Shown here: positions 1 to 12,324 of the stretch, piece after piece
Position numbering within the stretch: the first letter of the stretch is position 1
Layout of the letters: each line of letters opens with the position of its first letter
Source of the DNA: Theobroma cacao
Taxonomy: Eukaryota; Streptophyta; Magnoliopsida; Malvales; Malvaceae
Reading direction: 5' to 3'
Assembly (NCBI RefSeq): GCF_000208745.1
Contig: NC_030859.1
Span: forward strand, 21,396,949-21,460,948
Length of the DNA stretch: 64,000 nt
Notes under the pieces: model-generated
Told to the model about the DNA's origin: nothing
The model's input: the letters and a program-made list of their open reading frames with translations, nothing else
The model's database searches: none
Position numbers and translations under genes: made by a program

Positions 1-3000
1 GGATCCGCCGAGCCTGAGTCCCAATCCGGATCAGCCAATTCACTCCAATGCGTCGTCCACCACCCAAACGACGCCGTCCTTCGCCAACCCAACCACATTC
101 CGAGGCTCTTACCACAGGCGAGCACAGTCGGAAGTCCAATTTCGTATCCCAGACGACTTGGATCTCGTATCGGACCCGTTCGAAGGTCTGGGATCCGAGG
201 ACGACTTGTTTTGCAGTTACATGGATATCGAGAAGCTGGGTGGATCATCCAAGGGGGCGGACGAAGGAGGGGCTGCGGGATCTTCGAGTGCTGGGTCGGG
301 TCAGAACCCGAAAGGAGGAGAGGAAACGAGTGGCGGGTCGGGAATGGGGGAGAAGAGTACTGGAGGAGGGAAAGGAAGGCATAGGTATAGTAATTCGGTT
401 GATGGGTGCTCGATGATGGAGTCGATTGAAGCTAAGAAAGCTATGGCTCCTGATAAGCTTGCTGAATTGTGGACTGTTGACCCAAAGAGAGCAAAAAGGT
501 TTGGGAATTACTTCCTTTTTCCCCCCTTTTTTGGTTTTTTTTTTTAGTGAATTTGGGTTTACTTGTGTAATTGTGGTGTTGGGAACTTATGGAATTGTAG
601 AAGAAGTTCGAAGTTTGTAACTTTTTACTGTAAAGTTTGTGAATTTTGTTTCTTTTTGGTAGATTATAAGGGGAAGTTATTAGAACAAAGTAATATACTT
701 TTTGTTTTTAAAATTGTATATTTGTATAAAAAGTTTTTTTTTTGTTTCTTTTTGGTTGGATTCATTATTTTTTGTCATAGGCATTATGATTGTTTTGTTG
801 AATTGTTCTTTTTTTATCTTTATCTTAATGGTGAAGTTGACTTTCTTTTTGTTGGGTGCGGATGGGGTCTTGGGCAGTTTAGGAATATAAGTGAGGAACT
901 TAAGAAATTCGACTTGGAAATGTTTTTTCCATGGGGAGTGGAAACTTGAAAGTATTTAAGAATTTTGGAGAATTTCTGAAAAGTATGCATTTTTATGGAA
1001 CTAATCGATGTCAATTATATGGGTTTTTCCTACTTCTCGATGCTTTCTTATGGATCATGCACATACTTCTTAGCTCATTCTCTTGTTTCATGGGTATTAT
1101 GACTTTTTTGTTGACATAACTTTCTTTTAACAATTTAGTGCTTCAGTTGACTTATTTCACCCCTTGATGAATGGAACTTTTTGTATTTTATGAACTTCAT
1201 TGAAGAAGTTTTTAAAAGCATGTGTTATGATGCACCTAAGCATTTTGCTTGTTGATTGGTGTATGATTTTTCTACTTAATGAGTAGGGTTTGAATCTTCC
1301 CTTCCTCAAATAAAAAAAAGTATGTACTTTTATGAATTAAATTCATGTGGATTTTGAAATGTCTTCTATTTATGTGTGCTTTTCCATGTTTTTATGGCTT
1401 CTTTTCTCGTTTTCAGTTGACTTTTTTCACCCTTTGATGAATGATAATTTTGGTATTTTACGAACTTTATGCATTACGATGCAACTAAGCATTTGACTCA
1501 TTGATTGGTGCATCATTTCTCTACTCAAAGAGTGGGGTTCGAATCCTCCTTTCCCAAATAAAAAAAAATATGTATTTTTATAAATTAAATTCATGTAAAT
1601 TATGAGGTCTCTTCTATTTATTTGTGCTTTTTATGGATTATGTTTTTATGGCATCTTTTCTCGTTTTCAGTTGACTTTTTTCACCCCTTGATAAATGGAG
1701 TTTATGGTATTTTAGGAATTTCATTGAAAAAGTTTTTAAAAGTATACATTATGATGTACTTGAACATTTAGTTCATTGATTGATACATGGTCTCCTTGCT
1801 CAACGAGTAGGGTTTGAATCCCCTTACTGCTAATAAAAATAAAGTATGTATTTTTATGAATTAAATTCATGTGAATTATGAGGTGTCTTTTATTTATGTG
1901 TGCTTTTTTATAACTTATGTTTTTATGGCTTCTTTTCTTGTTTTCAGTTGGCTTTTTTCACTCCTTGATTGGAGTATTTGGTATTTTAGGAATTTCATTG
2001 ATGAAGTTTTTAAAAATATGAATTATGATGCATTCGAACATTTGGCTCATTGATCGGTGTATGATCTTCCTACTCAAAGAAGAGGGTTCGAATCCTCTTT
2101 CCCCTGATAAAGAAAAAGTTATTTATTTTTATGAATTAAATTCAAGTGAATTATGATGTGTCTTCTACTTATGTGTGCATTTTTATGGGTTATGTTTTTA
2201 TAGCTTATTTTCTCGTTTTCAGTTGACTTTTTTCACCCCTCGATGAATGGAGTTTTTGGTATTTTAGGAATTTCATTGAAGAAGTTTTTATAAGTATGCA
2301 TTATGACGCAACTAAGCATTTGTTTCATTGATTGATACATTATCACCCTGCTCAAAGAGTAGGGTTCGAATCCCTCTTCCCTCAAATAAAAAAAAATTAT
2401 GTATTTTTATGAATTAGATTCATGTGAATTATGAGGTGTCTTCTATTTGTGTGTGTGTTTTTATGGGATATGTTTTTATCGCTTCTTTCTCGTTTTCAGT
2501 TCTTTTTTCAGCCCTTGATAAATGGAGTTTTTGGTATTTTAAGAATTTCATTTAAGAAGTTTTTAAAAGTATACTTTATGATGCATCCGAGCATTTGGCT
2601 CATTGTTTAGTGCATGATCTTACTGCTTAAAGAGTAGGGTTCGAATCCCTCTTCCCTCAAATATAAAAAGTTATGTATTTTTATGAATTAAATTCATGTG
2701 AATTATGAGGTGTCTTCTATTTATGTGTGCTTCTTTTCTCATTTTCAGTTGACTTTTTCACCCCTTGATAAATGGAGTTTTTGGTATTTTAGGAATGTCA
2801 TTACAGAAGTTTTAAAAAGGATGCATTATTAATGCATTCGAGCATTTGGCTTATTGATTGGTACATGGTTTTTTTGCTCAAAGAGTAGGGTTCGAAATCC
2901 CTTTCCCCTAATAAAAGAAAAAATTATGTATTTTATGAATTAAATTCATGTGAATTATGAGGTGTCTTCTATTTATTTGTGCTTTTTAATGGGTTATGTT

Positions 3001-5340
3001 TTTATGGCTTCTTTTCTCGTTTCCTTAATGAGGAAAATGCAATATTATATATTTTTCTGAATTTTGATGACTTGTTTTCCAATTATGATTAGGAGATGGA
3101 ATAAATGCTTCCTGAAATATTGAAGTAACTATAAGTACTTAATTGCAATATTGTCTTAGTAAATCAGATCAGAGTATGAGATTGTATAATCTGTATCTCA
3201 AATTGCTAAGTACATTTTTGGCTTGTCTATGGGAATTTCAACATATGTATGGGCTGTTTTACCATCAAATGTTGTAATACTATGGTCAGGAGTAGGAAAT
3301 ATTCAGTTTAGTATCACTGAACATGTACTTCATAAATTCTAAGAACACTCAGCATTGATTATTCGGATAGGCTTTTTCTAGATTGTTAACTACTTGATCT
3401 TGTTACTCTTTCTCCTTCTAAATGATTTTTTAAATTTTTTCTCCGATAGTTTTATCTATTCTTTTTAAAATTTGATAATCAGTTTTATAATCAATTTTTT
3501 TCAACACCTTGCGTTTTTGGAAGTGTTGGTTTCTAAGGCCAGTCTTGTCACCATATTCCGTGCTGTACTATGACGTCATTACTATCACTCCATCAGCATA
3601 ACTGAAAATATTGACCTGTGGAATATCTCTTAAACCGTTAACAATATGACTTCTGGGCAGTTATGGGTTAATTTCATTTAAGTTTGATTTTTGGCAAATG
3701 AGCTGTTCTTTCCAAACTGTGGAACTTGCAATAATGGGTTTGGAAGGTCATGTGCGCATTGGTTTTCCACATTTGGAACGTTATAACCTCTTTTCATTCA
3801 CATTTTCTATTGTTTGAGAGCCACTACACTTTACTTCTCTTTTCATTCCTATATTACTGATAAGTGTATCTTGCTTTAAATTGCATTAGCATTTGGTGAG
3901 GCGGCTGAGTTAGTGCAATTCTTATCTCTCTGCTCAACACCCCTCCACCCTTAGTCAGAATGGAAAATTTCCCCCATAGATTTGACAATCTCGTATTGTG
4001 TGGTAAGATTTGGGTTTTCATTCCAGTTTCCGCTAAGAAAGTATGTAATTTGTGTAGGATCATTGCAAATCGGCAGTCAGCTGCTCGTTCTAAAGAGAGG
4101 AAGGCCCGATATATATCTGAATTGGAGAGAAAAGTCCAAACACTGCAAACAGAAGCAACTACTCTTTCTGCGCAACTAACCCTATTCCAGGTTCTTGTCA
4201 AGCACTTTCCTGTCTCATTGCATAATATTTAAGCTAGTTTGTGGGGATATGCATTCCTTTTATGCAAATATCAGATCTGCACATTAAACAGTCAAATATT
4301 TGGCGATTCATTTTGCTAAGAAATCAAAAGCTTTTTGCAATTGGGTCTTTAATTCTTTTTGGTTTAGTTCTTTTATTGTGATTGAACATGCTTCTAACAC
4401 TCTGTTAAAGGCATCTTATTTTCTGAAATTGCCATTATTTTTAATATGTTCCATCTTCTGTTGCTTTCATTTTTCTTGATTGACTAATACCTAAGTGTTA
4501 ATAGTCTTAATGCCTGTGTCCTGTTCTAGAGAGATACAACAGGCTTGAGTACTGAGAACACAGAGCTTAAGCTTCGGCTACAAGCTATGGAACAACAAGC
4601 TCAGCTACGTGATGGTATGTTCTGTCCAAACCAATTAGGTACCAAATTCTCTCCAAGATCGTATATCTTTACGAGTGTACATTCAGCATATCAAGGGACG
4701 TGTTTGCTACACAAGTTGAGCAATTTTTTCACCATATAAACAAACTGGCATGGAACTAGTCAAAATAAGGGATGCCCATTTTAAATAAATAGTATTCTAG
4801 GCATTAATATCAGAGCTCAAGCATTGTGTAGCATTATGATTGTCCATTTGCATGGAGGTATCTAACCATGTTTGTATTAACGTCCCTGCTATTTCATTCA
4901 TAAAACTGCAGGGAATTGTTAACTATATATATAATTTTTCTTCTTGTCCATTTGTGACTACAGCTCTGAATGAAGCACTGAAGAAGGAAGTAGAGAGGCT
5001 CAAGATTGCCACTGGAGAAATGACAACACCCACAGATACCTTTAATTTGGGAATGCACCATATCCCTTACACCCAATCTTCCTACTTTCCTCCCCAGCCA
5101 CAGCATGTGCAAGTTGACACCCAGAACATACAAATGCCACAGTTTCATCCCTTCCAGTCTAACATGTTGACGCCTAATCAGTCTGTGGTGGCTGCCTCCA
5201 ACTCGCATGCCTATGCTGATATGATGCAACAGGACCCTCTTGGCCGATTGCAGGGGCTTGATATCAGCAGCAGGGGTTCACGCTTAGTGAAATCTGAAGG
5301 CCCCTCAATTTCTGCCGGTGAACATGGTGGAACATTATGA
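1..5340 (+). CDS. Group I bZIP transcription factor (PosF21/RF2-like), 5' partial
   Basis: DNA-binding transcription factor of the plant group I bZIP family (VIP1, RF2a/b, PosF21, AtbZIP18/52/69 relatives), expected to act in the nucleus as a dimer. Exons read as 1-498 (open at the window edge), 4058-4190, 4530-4614 and 4964-5340; phases join cleanly and give about 363 residues ending in TGA. In order: a Ser/Thr/Pro-rich N-terminal part with an RRAQSEV phosphosite-like motif, a Gly/Ser-rich linker, the basic region [12 protein letters not shown] (the N-x7-K spacing, with Lys instead of the usual Arg, is the group I hallmark), a long leucine zipper encoded across exons 2-4, and a Gln/Pro/Met-rich C-terminus. 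The basic region is interrupted by intron 1 just before IIANRQS, as I expect for this group. Intron 1 (3.56 kb) is unusually long and carries a tandem repeat array. The start codon is outside the window. Family is certain; the exact orthologue is not. Confidence 0.93.
1139..3022 (+). repeat. Seven-copy tandem array of a tRNA-related (SINE-like) repeat in bZIP intron 1
   Basis: Seven imperfect head-to-tail copies, starting near 1144, 1414, 1667, 1945, 2220, 2497 and 2746, the last ending about 3022; period 249-278 bp. Each copy starts with a pyrimidine-rich CAGTTGAC block, then a conserved TTTCACCCCTTGATGAATGG block, a tRNA-like part with an A-box-like segment (near TTTGGCTCATTGATTGG) and a B-box core GGGTTCGAATCC about 35-40 nt later, then a short A-run, then GAATTAAATTCATGTGAATT. 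B-box cores lie near 1287, 1533, 1808, 2084, 2361, 2637 and 2886. The A/B-box pair plus A-rich stretch suggests a tRNA-derived SINE ancestry; tandem amplification is unusual for SINEs. Confidence 0.85.
3023..4057 (+). other. Rest of bZIP intron 1, no recognised content
   Basis: Unique AT-rich intron sequence between the tandem array and the exon 2 acceptor (TTTGTGTAG at 4049-4057). No reading frame or repeat stands out. Confidence 0.6.
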
Positions 5341-7199
5341 TACAAATTTTGCTGATAAACAGTTTGCCCTGGCCTATTTGTTGGATTGTTCATAGACTGA
5401 CCTTATTGACATCAAAAGGTACTATTCAGTTGAATTCAATTCTTTCAATGAGATTGGGGTTTTAGGTTTTCTGTAGCTTTGCTAGGTTTCCAGATATTGG
5501 AGATTCTTTTCTTGTGGATTTCACATTCAATTATTTTTGGAGCAAAGCAATGATGTGGGAATAGAAGTTTGATCCCTAGAAGTAGATTGATGCGACATTC
5601 CAGCTGCTTCCGCTGTATTGTCGGTTAAGTATTGTTTAAAGTTATATTGCTGGTGAATTTCTTCGAATTGTTTTTGTTTCAGTGGATGGTGCACCCTCAC
5701 TCTCAAATGAGTGTGCACAAAACTGTAAATGCATCTGGCTATATGATTGTAGTGCCTTGAGTTTACAGTTCTTTAACTTCCTGGCTCAGTTAAACCTTGG
5801 AGGATAATACAGGCCTCAGTTGCTGTTGCTTGTCACTTAATCATGTGATATGATTACTTATGACTTGTGAATGCATCAGTGTGTGATCTATGCTCTCTTC
5901 AGAAAGGTCTTGATTTACAACATTGTTCAGCCCTTTGTTAGGGTGCAGAAGGTTATATAAATGTTGACCTTTTAGTTAGGGATAATTGTTCAACCCTTTG
6001 GCATTTTGAAACTGGGAGGGGGGTAGGTGTACTTTTTGGACTTTACCCCTCCTACAAAATGAGGATTTGAGAATTTGAATGCAAATCCTGCAGATCAAAG
6101 GTCTCCTACTATTGGGCTATTGCCTTTTGGGTAGGATGGTTTAATTTTTGCTGAAAATATAAAGTCCTGAAAGGGGCTTTCCTAATCGACCTTACAATCA
6201 CAAGTTTCTGGAAATCATGAAGAAAAGTAAAACCTTGTTCCTAAGGGTACTCCCTTCCAATAAAGCTCTGAATTCCTACTTGTATCAGAGTTTGGGCTTT
6301 CAAAAATTTTAAGCAAATTAAACCTACAAGTTTTTGGAAACAATGAACTTGTTTAGTGCAGGTACCAGTAGAAACAATTTTATGTTTAGTCCAAACTTGA
6401 ATTGCCTTAGCATAGTGTAATGGGTCTGAAAAGTGAGAGATGAAGTGGGCGTTGAGTATATAAATATAGGATGAGATAGGTCTTGGTATATAAACATGGA
6501 TTTTCTTTTACTTATCAAACGTGTCTTTAACGTGGACTGGACTCAGTGACAGTAGACTCTTCTTCTAGTTAAATTCTTCTGAGGTGTTTCCTACAAAATT
6601 TATGGTCTTTGCAACAGAAAACATTTCTTCATTACCAGTCTAAAATTCTTATCTCAACTCATGAAAGTAAATAGAAGAGTCCAGGCCCATATAATAATAC
6701 ATCGAAAGCAGAGGTTTTTAATGCATAGCTTTTGCATAAGCTAATCCTCCCTGGACATTGCACAGGACAAACCATGCCTATGCATTTCCAAGAAGGAAAA
6801 AGTGAAGTACGACTAAATAAATTACTGCAGCACTGTTATTTTCGTTCTCAGTTTTGCTTCTTACTTCAATAATTTATAATAGAAGAAGCTGTTGCTGAGC
6901 TTCAGCTGCTACTGCTGCTTAGCTGAAAGCCTCAAAACTTAGTTTCTCCAAACTCCTGTGCCGCATGGCTGCTACTGCAGCTGCTGCTTTCATCTTCGTT
7001 TCCTCTCATTTCACCCTGCAAAGATTGCCAAAGAAATTGATTTATAGTACCAAGTTTCCATTACATCTCATTGCTGTATACCAAGATGAAGAAAAATATT
7101 TTATTTACATTAGAAGATCAAAATTGTGCAAGGCATAGTTTCAAAGTTCTTCTCTGTCTAGTCTAGCTATCAAACAATGGGGTTATTAGTAGAAGATGC
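5341..7199. other. Intergenic: bZIP 3' flank and LTP 3' flank
   Basis: Presumed 3'UTR of the bZIP gene followed by unique AT-rich DNA. A CTG/GCT-rich patch at 6890-6990 could encode a 52-residue frame beginning MAATAAAAF, but nothing supports it as a gene. No RNA gene or repeat was seen. Confidence 0.5.
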
Positions 7200-7568
7200 T
7201 TACTGGGAGCAGTTAGGATTCTGAGTTGTAATATTGTAGCGGATGTTGACGTTACACTTTCCCGGAAGCTGCTTAACAAGATTGAAATTGAGCCTATGAC
7301 GGCGTTGGAACTGAGCAGCAAGACTCGTTAAGCATCGGCAAACGCCTTGTCGATCCGAAGTGGTATTGGCTTTGGAATTCAGAAGCCGGATCTGTGTGCA
7401 ACAGTGTACGAACGAGCTCCCGGTCGCCAGGTACGTCACGCACGGAACAAGGGCCTTGCTCACCTCGGGGCAGGTTAAAGCATGAACAACTCTAGGAGAC
7501 TCAGTCATCAAGCCTGTAAGCACAAATAATGTGCACAACAGCTTGCAGGTGAAAGAGCTTCTAGACAT
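7200..7568 (-). CDS. Non-specific lipid transfer protein, type 1
   Basis: Small secreted lipid-binding protein of the 2S-albumin/nsLTP superfamily, expected in the apoplast, where it carries acyl lipids in a hydrophobic tunnel. The 122-residue frame has an N-terminal signal peptide of about 30 residues (hydrophobic LLCTLFVLTGL core, likely cut near VHA-LTC) and the full eight-cysteine pattern: C-x9-C-x12-CC-x19-C-x1-C-x25-C-x14-C, fixing four disulfides. The central CRC triplet with a hydrophilic middle residue is characteristic of type 1. The gene is intronless here, ending NCSQ-stop; many type 1 genes have an intron near the end, so a short alternative last exon cannot be excluded. A TATA box sits about 50 bp upstream. 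It stands alone between the bZIP gene and a LINE relic. Confidence 0.9.
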   Translation of the reverse strand: MSRSSFTCKLLCTLFVLTGLMTESPRVVHALTCPEVSKALVPCVTYLATGSSFVHCCTQIRLLNSKANTTSDRQGVCRCLTSLAAQFQRRHRLNFNLVKQLPGKCNVNIRYNITTQNPNCSQ

Positions 7569-7618
7569 GGTTGAAACGAATTTAGCTGAAACCTGAACAT
7601 CCTGAGAGCGGGTTCGAT

Positions 7619-7625
7619 CTTTATA
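7619..7625 (-). promoter_or_regulatory. TATA box of the LTP gene
   Basis: TATAAAG on the minus strand, about 50 nt upstream of the LTP start codon, which would give a short 5'UTR. Position and sequence fit a plant core promoter. Confidence 0.65.
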
Positions 7626-7626
7626 G

Positions 7627-8369
7627 AAACATGGCCATTATTGCAGTTGTTGGAACTGGTTTGGAGCTTATTAAATGGCCACACTCAGAAGAACATCTTA
7701 GAATAGTCTCAGACAGACATATATGATGAATGCTTCCATCCCTTTCCAATGTTATAAAAAATAGTTGCGCCCCAATGAGAACTTACATTTAGAAATCACA
7801 AACTTTCTGGTAATCATTTAGAGAACAGTTGCTAATTGCAGTTACAAGCTTGTGAGTGACTTTCACAGGCAAGAAAATCTGCCATGTAACACTGTAAAAA
7901 CTGTTTGGAAGACAAGAAATCAGTAATAGAATGATTAGTTCAAATGTTAGTGTAGAAAGTACTGTTAAGGGCTCCATAGTGGACCATGGCTGTTACTATG
8001 GTTGTTGGGAGACCGGAATGCCATCAAAATTAATAGCCAAGGACACAATCACGGTCACTTCCAGCAAACCTGTGAATTTCTACTTTCATAGATTTATGAT
8101 TCTCAACTCTCAAAAGACAAAAGTTGTCAGCAAAAGATCTGTACTGTCATAAGGTTTTGGCAACAAACTAATTGATCTCATAAATTAAACAAAAGTTTGG
8201 CCAAAAACTATAAAACTAAACTGAAGTAAACTGGAGTGGTACGTGTGAACTCCTAAGGATGGAGGGTTGCTGGCTGAGGAGATCAGAATGAGGGAATAAG
8301 TTTTCTGCTTTACAAGACTAAAATGGTTTCCGTCTGCTCAATTTGGTTCTTCATAGATTGATTTGGGGT
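7627..8369. other. Intergenic: LTP upstream region
   Basis: Upstream flank of the LTP gene. No coding region or recognisable repeat was seen beyond short chance frames. Confidence 0.45.
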
Positions 8370-8760
8370 TAGATTTGTTTATTTGAGAAATAGACTATTT
8401 GGACTATGTGCCTGGGAGGTGCTCTTATTCTTATAGCTGGAGGAAGATTCTTAAATTGTTGCTAGGAAATCCAATTAATCCTGACACAACATTGCTGATG
8501 AGGCTTCTACTTTTCTATGGCATAACAATTGACATGAGTTGGGTCATCTACTCCTCAAATTTGGTCCTAAGATTGTTCACGATTCAGGGATCAGTTGCTA
8601 TTGAGGGCCTGTGAAATCTGATCAGCTGGCCCATTTTTCAGTCCTTGCCATAGTCAAGATCCTGACAATGGTCTTTTGCTAAGTTATAGCCCATTTTTCA
8701 GCTGGCCCATTTTCCCCGACTTCCTGCTAAGTTATGGAAAATTTGTGTAGCTTTATGAAG
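8370..8760 (+). mobile_element. Degenerate LINE (L1-type) fragment, reverse-transcriptase C-terminal region
   Basis: Broken coding sequence resembling the region after the reverse transcriptase of plant L1-like LINEs (zf-RVT neighbourhood). Recognisable pieces occur in shifting frames: CSYSYSWRKILKLL near 8420-8462, FLWHNN near 8511-8528, and LLKFGPKIVHDSGIS near 8551-8595, matching in order the family pattern CSWSWRKLLKL ... FLWHDNWHPLGPL ... KFG..IVHDSG. Stops and frameshifts separate the pieces and neither the catalytic RT core nor the endonuclease is present. The tail carries short internal duplications (CAGCTGGCCCATTTT and GCTAAGTTAT each twice). This is a dead fragment, not a gene. Confidence 0.75.
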
Positions 8761-10507
8761 GGAGACTTCCTAAGGTGAAGTGTTCTACACTAGTCTCTAG
8801 TCTGTTATTCTTTCACTACCAGGGAGCCATTAGTGTTTCTTCAGTGTGTTGGTCATCAAAGATAGGCTTATCATGCAAGATAGGAGACTAAAATGCATAA
8901 ATTAATTGTAACATTTCCCATCAAGTGGGTTGGAATATGATTCTGCAAGCTAGAGGAAAAAAATTCCAAAACCTTTGCTTTTTAAGTTTGTCTGTGAATG
9001 TTGTTAACTATTTATGGACTATGATATTCGGTTGGGAGAAGAAGAATAAAACACTGTTTGCTACTTTGGTTATATGAGAACATTAATTGTTTGAAGATAT
9101 TCAATCTGTTATCAGACTCAAAACCGAGTTATCCAGAGAATGTTGCAAGCAGTTGTATTAAATCCCTTCTTTGATCTAGTTGGAGAATTGCTAGCAGTGT
9201 CCTAAACTTGGCTTTGCTGTCTTGCTTGGTACAGTTTTCTGTTCGTAGGGACCATCTTGCAGCTATGTGTTATCCACCTCTCATTCTGGTAAAATCAACA
9301 GCTTAAACATCCGGGAAAGTACATAGTAACAGCAGTTAACTCAAATTTCGGACTCTCTCCTTCCATTGCATTGCCCCTTTTTCTTTTCCCACTGAGGAGC
9401 CATAATCAAATGCAACTCGATCTATACCTTTATGATTTCGGATTCAAGTGTAGCTCAGATTAAGCAGGTGTCAGGACTCCTAACTGACGACTTGCAGCCA
9501 GTCTAATGTTTTCGTACAATGTCAGGTGCTGGTGCATCAGAAGGGTATCAGCAAAAGTTGAGGTTTTGGCTATAAGAATATAGCCAACAACCAAGCTTTC
9601 CATTTTACATTCACAGGGTTGATTATCAATCAATTTCTTTTGAAAGGTGATCTTTTTCACCATTTGGAACATATTCTTTCAGTTGTACACGAAACCAGGG
9701 ATCAGGACACCAAACTTAACTACCTTGCCACCATGTAAGGGTCACAGGCTGCCCTACAACCCCAGCTTCCAATTAAATGCACATGGCTGGGGGGTTGAAA
9801 CCTTTTAGTTAGAACTGCTGTATGTTGGGGTTTGGAAGCCCCCAAAGTGGGTCTGGGTTTGCGGCTGCAATGTGTGACCACTGTGTTTTAAAGACCCCCA
9901 GAAAGTGACTATTCAGAAAGCTGAGAGTTAATGGTCCCATTTTCCATGAAAGATTGTAGGGAGATCTTAGTCTCTTGCAAGTGGGACTAAGAGACAACCC
10001 CTTGTGGGGGGAGCTCTCATTGGAGCCTAACACACAAACATTTGGATAACTTCCACATGACCTTTCTGTGGATCTCATTTCAAAGCTTTAATTAATGTTG
10101 TCCCCAGGACAATGCCTGGGGAGCTTTCTGGTTGCAAATCTTAATCCTTACTGATATAACAACAGAAGACAGAATAAATATGGAAAATCCCATATCATTT
10201 CGTATTTTTCCCTGTTTTTATATATATAAAAAAAGAACTAATACCGTGCATGCTCATTCTTTTATTGCAATTAGATAAAAAACTGGGAAATATCTGCAGC
10301 TAGCAATAGGATTAAACTGTTGATGCTGGTAATGTTGCATGTAGATATGCGTTACCAAATAACAACAGGCTCCAACCCTTCTCAACTCTCTTAAAAAGAA
10401 ATCACAACCAGTAAGCCAAACCTGAGTCATTGTTCTTTGGCTTACTCTATTGTTTCTTCTACACTTGTATCTGCTAGGCAAAAAGCAGAAGGAAATCAAG
10501 AAAGGTT
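8761..10507. other. Intergenic, unassigned
   Basis: No supported gene. Short minus-strand frames at 9460-9672 and 9809-10078 look non-coding. An A5 run at 10480-10484 reads as TTTTT on the minus strand just past the tRNA and is a plausible Pol III terminator. A CCCCAGG/CCTGGGG hairpin lies near 10103-10122. Confidence 0.45.
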
Positions 10508-10579
10508 TGCCCCCATGCAGGATCGAACTACAGACCTTCAGTTTACAAGACTGACGCTCTACCACTGAGCTATAGGGGC
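10508..10579 (-). tRNA. tRNA-Thr (anticodon UGU), nuclear
   Basis: A complete 72-nt cloverleaf on the minus strand. The acceptor stem GCCCCTA pairs with TGGGGGC (one G-U pair); the D-arm is GCTC-AGTGGTA-GAGC; the anticodon stem TCAGT/ACTGA encloses loop CTTGTAA with anticodon TGT; the variable loop has five bases; the T-arm TGTAG-TTCGATC-CTGCA follows, then discriminator A. There is no intron and no encoded CCA. The internal A box (TAGCTCAGTGGTAGAGC) and B box (AGTTCGATCC) are canonical. A CAA motif just upstream and a TTTTT run about 23-28 nt downstream on the minus strand fit plant Pol III genes. It differs from plastid trnT-UGU, so it reads as a nuclear gene. Confidence 0.95.
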
Positions 10580-12324
10580 TCTGACATTGGTCATCCAAAT
10601 TCCTTTTGTTTTCTACATTTTTAACATGAGCTTCCCCACTGGGATCCTGTGTGTTGTTTATTTTATTATCGCATTGTCACAAGACTTTGACTCTTCCATA
10701 CTTTAAATTCACATTGGACTTTTGTAATTTACTCAACATGCTTGATCAACAAATACAGATGCAGAGGTTTTGTCTCAGGAGGACTTGAAAATTTTTTTCA
10801 CTGTTCAATGAGAATATCTTGGTAGAGGTAAAAGAACCTCATGTCACCTTTTCCAATATTCCATATTTCCCACTTTGAAACAGACAAGTTTTAAGATATG
10901 TTGAAAAGAAATTGTAGCAGAAAAAGCAGGATTCTCAATCTTCCCTACTGATGTGAAATTAACAAAAACAAAAGGAAGCAAAATCAAAGCATTTTTTTCT
11001 TATTCTCCTTTAGTCCACATCTGATATTAGGAAATTACTTTTATTGCTTGGATGCTTTTGGTTAATCCTATATCAGTATCAGGTTACAATGTTGAAAACC
11101 ACCCAAAGTTCACATGAAAATGATGCATGGATACAAAGGGGACCGGGTAGCCCGGGGCTTCCATGTGCTCCTAACATGGTAGGACCCTGACCAAATCTTT
11201 CTAACAGATAACTTTCAAGCTTTTCTTCCTGTTTAACACATAAGATTGAGATTAATCATTGTAAAAAACTACAAAACTCAATGCTTAAATTAATCCCTAC
11301 ACACGTATGTCTAATGATTTCAATGATCGATTAATGATGATGGAAAAAAAAATCATGTTTTTTCTCTTTCTGATCTTATAGATAGATATGGCTGCGCATG
11401 CAGCTGATGCTGCATACTGCTAATCATTCAGATTTAGCAAGTCAAGTTCATATTATAATATAATTATCGACAAATGATTCCTTAAGTCACCATCCAAAAG
11501 TATACGGTTGATGCTCACTGAAATATGGTTTTGGTAAGGGAAAAAAAAAATTATATGATTCGTGGCCATGTACCAGATATAGTTGTTTTGAGCAAAGCAA
11601 TGCTAGTTAAGCTTAAACAAGTTGACCTAATCAATAAACAAGTTGCACATTGCACTGGAAATTAATATGAGGCTTTAATTTCAAATGCTGAGTGCTTTCA
11701 GGTCGTTCTGCTGCTTTCTTGGTTGTACAGCAGATTGCTTCAACAGAAATGGTATGCTTACAGATGAAGGAAAGCAGGTCCCCCCCCCTCCATTGGCCCT
11801 GTAACAAATGGAAAAAACAAGAAAGAAACCTGATGGGATTTTAATCTTCCTGATGTTCAAGGTCTTTGAAGAACATTAAGAAATACATAGATCCCACATG
11901 TGTCCAGGCGTGCCCTTGTTACTGGCTTCCTGTTTAGGAGATGTGAATTGAATGCTGTGGAAGATAAATGGGAGGTGTCCCTATTGATTTTACCACGAAC
12001 AGCATTTTTGTAATGTGTGAAAAGGTTTAAGATGAAAAGCACAAAATGATTACAAGGCTCCCTTGACTAGTTTTGTAGGATATTCCTCTACAGCCTACCA
12101 AATTAGACCTCAAAGAACACAGGAAAAAATAAAGAAAACCCAAAGTCCCCAATCAAAGGAAACAGAAGATTTCTCCAGGGATAGGCGCGATTTCAGGCAA
12201 TTTAAGGAGAAAATTCCACAAAACTACACGTAAGGAAGCATTTGGTTGGAAGAAAACAAAAGGGAGAGCAGTTAAAAGGACTAGGAGAATAAGATAAGAA
12301 AACATTGATAAATGCATGTGCAGG
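10580..12324. other. Intergenic: expansin distal upstream region
   Basis: AT-rich, no supported gene. Several short frames on both strands lack codon bias or family resemblance. Confidence 0.45.

Noticed and set aside
6965..7123. 52-codon frame MAATAAAAF in a GCT-rich patch
   Set aside because: The alanine run comes from a GCT microsatellite; the rest is AT-rich with no conserved feature.
10097..10122. CCCCAGG/CCTGGGG hairpin as a terminator or microRNA precursor
   Set aside because: A seven-base stem alone is too short for a plant microRNA precursor and there is no adjacent gene to terminate.
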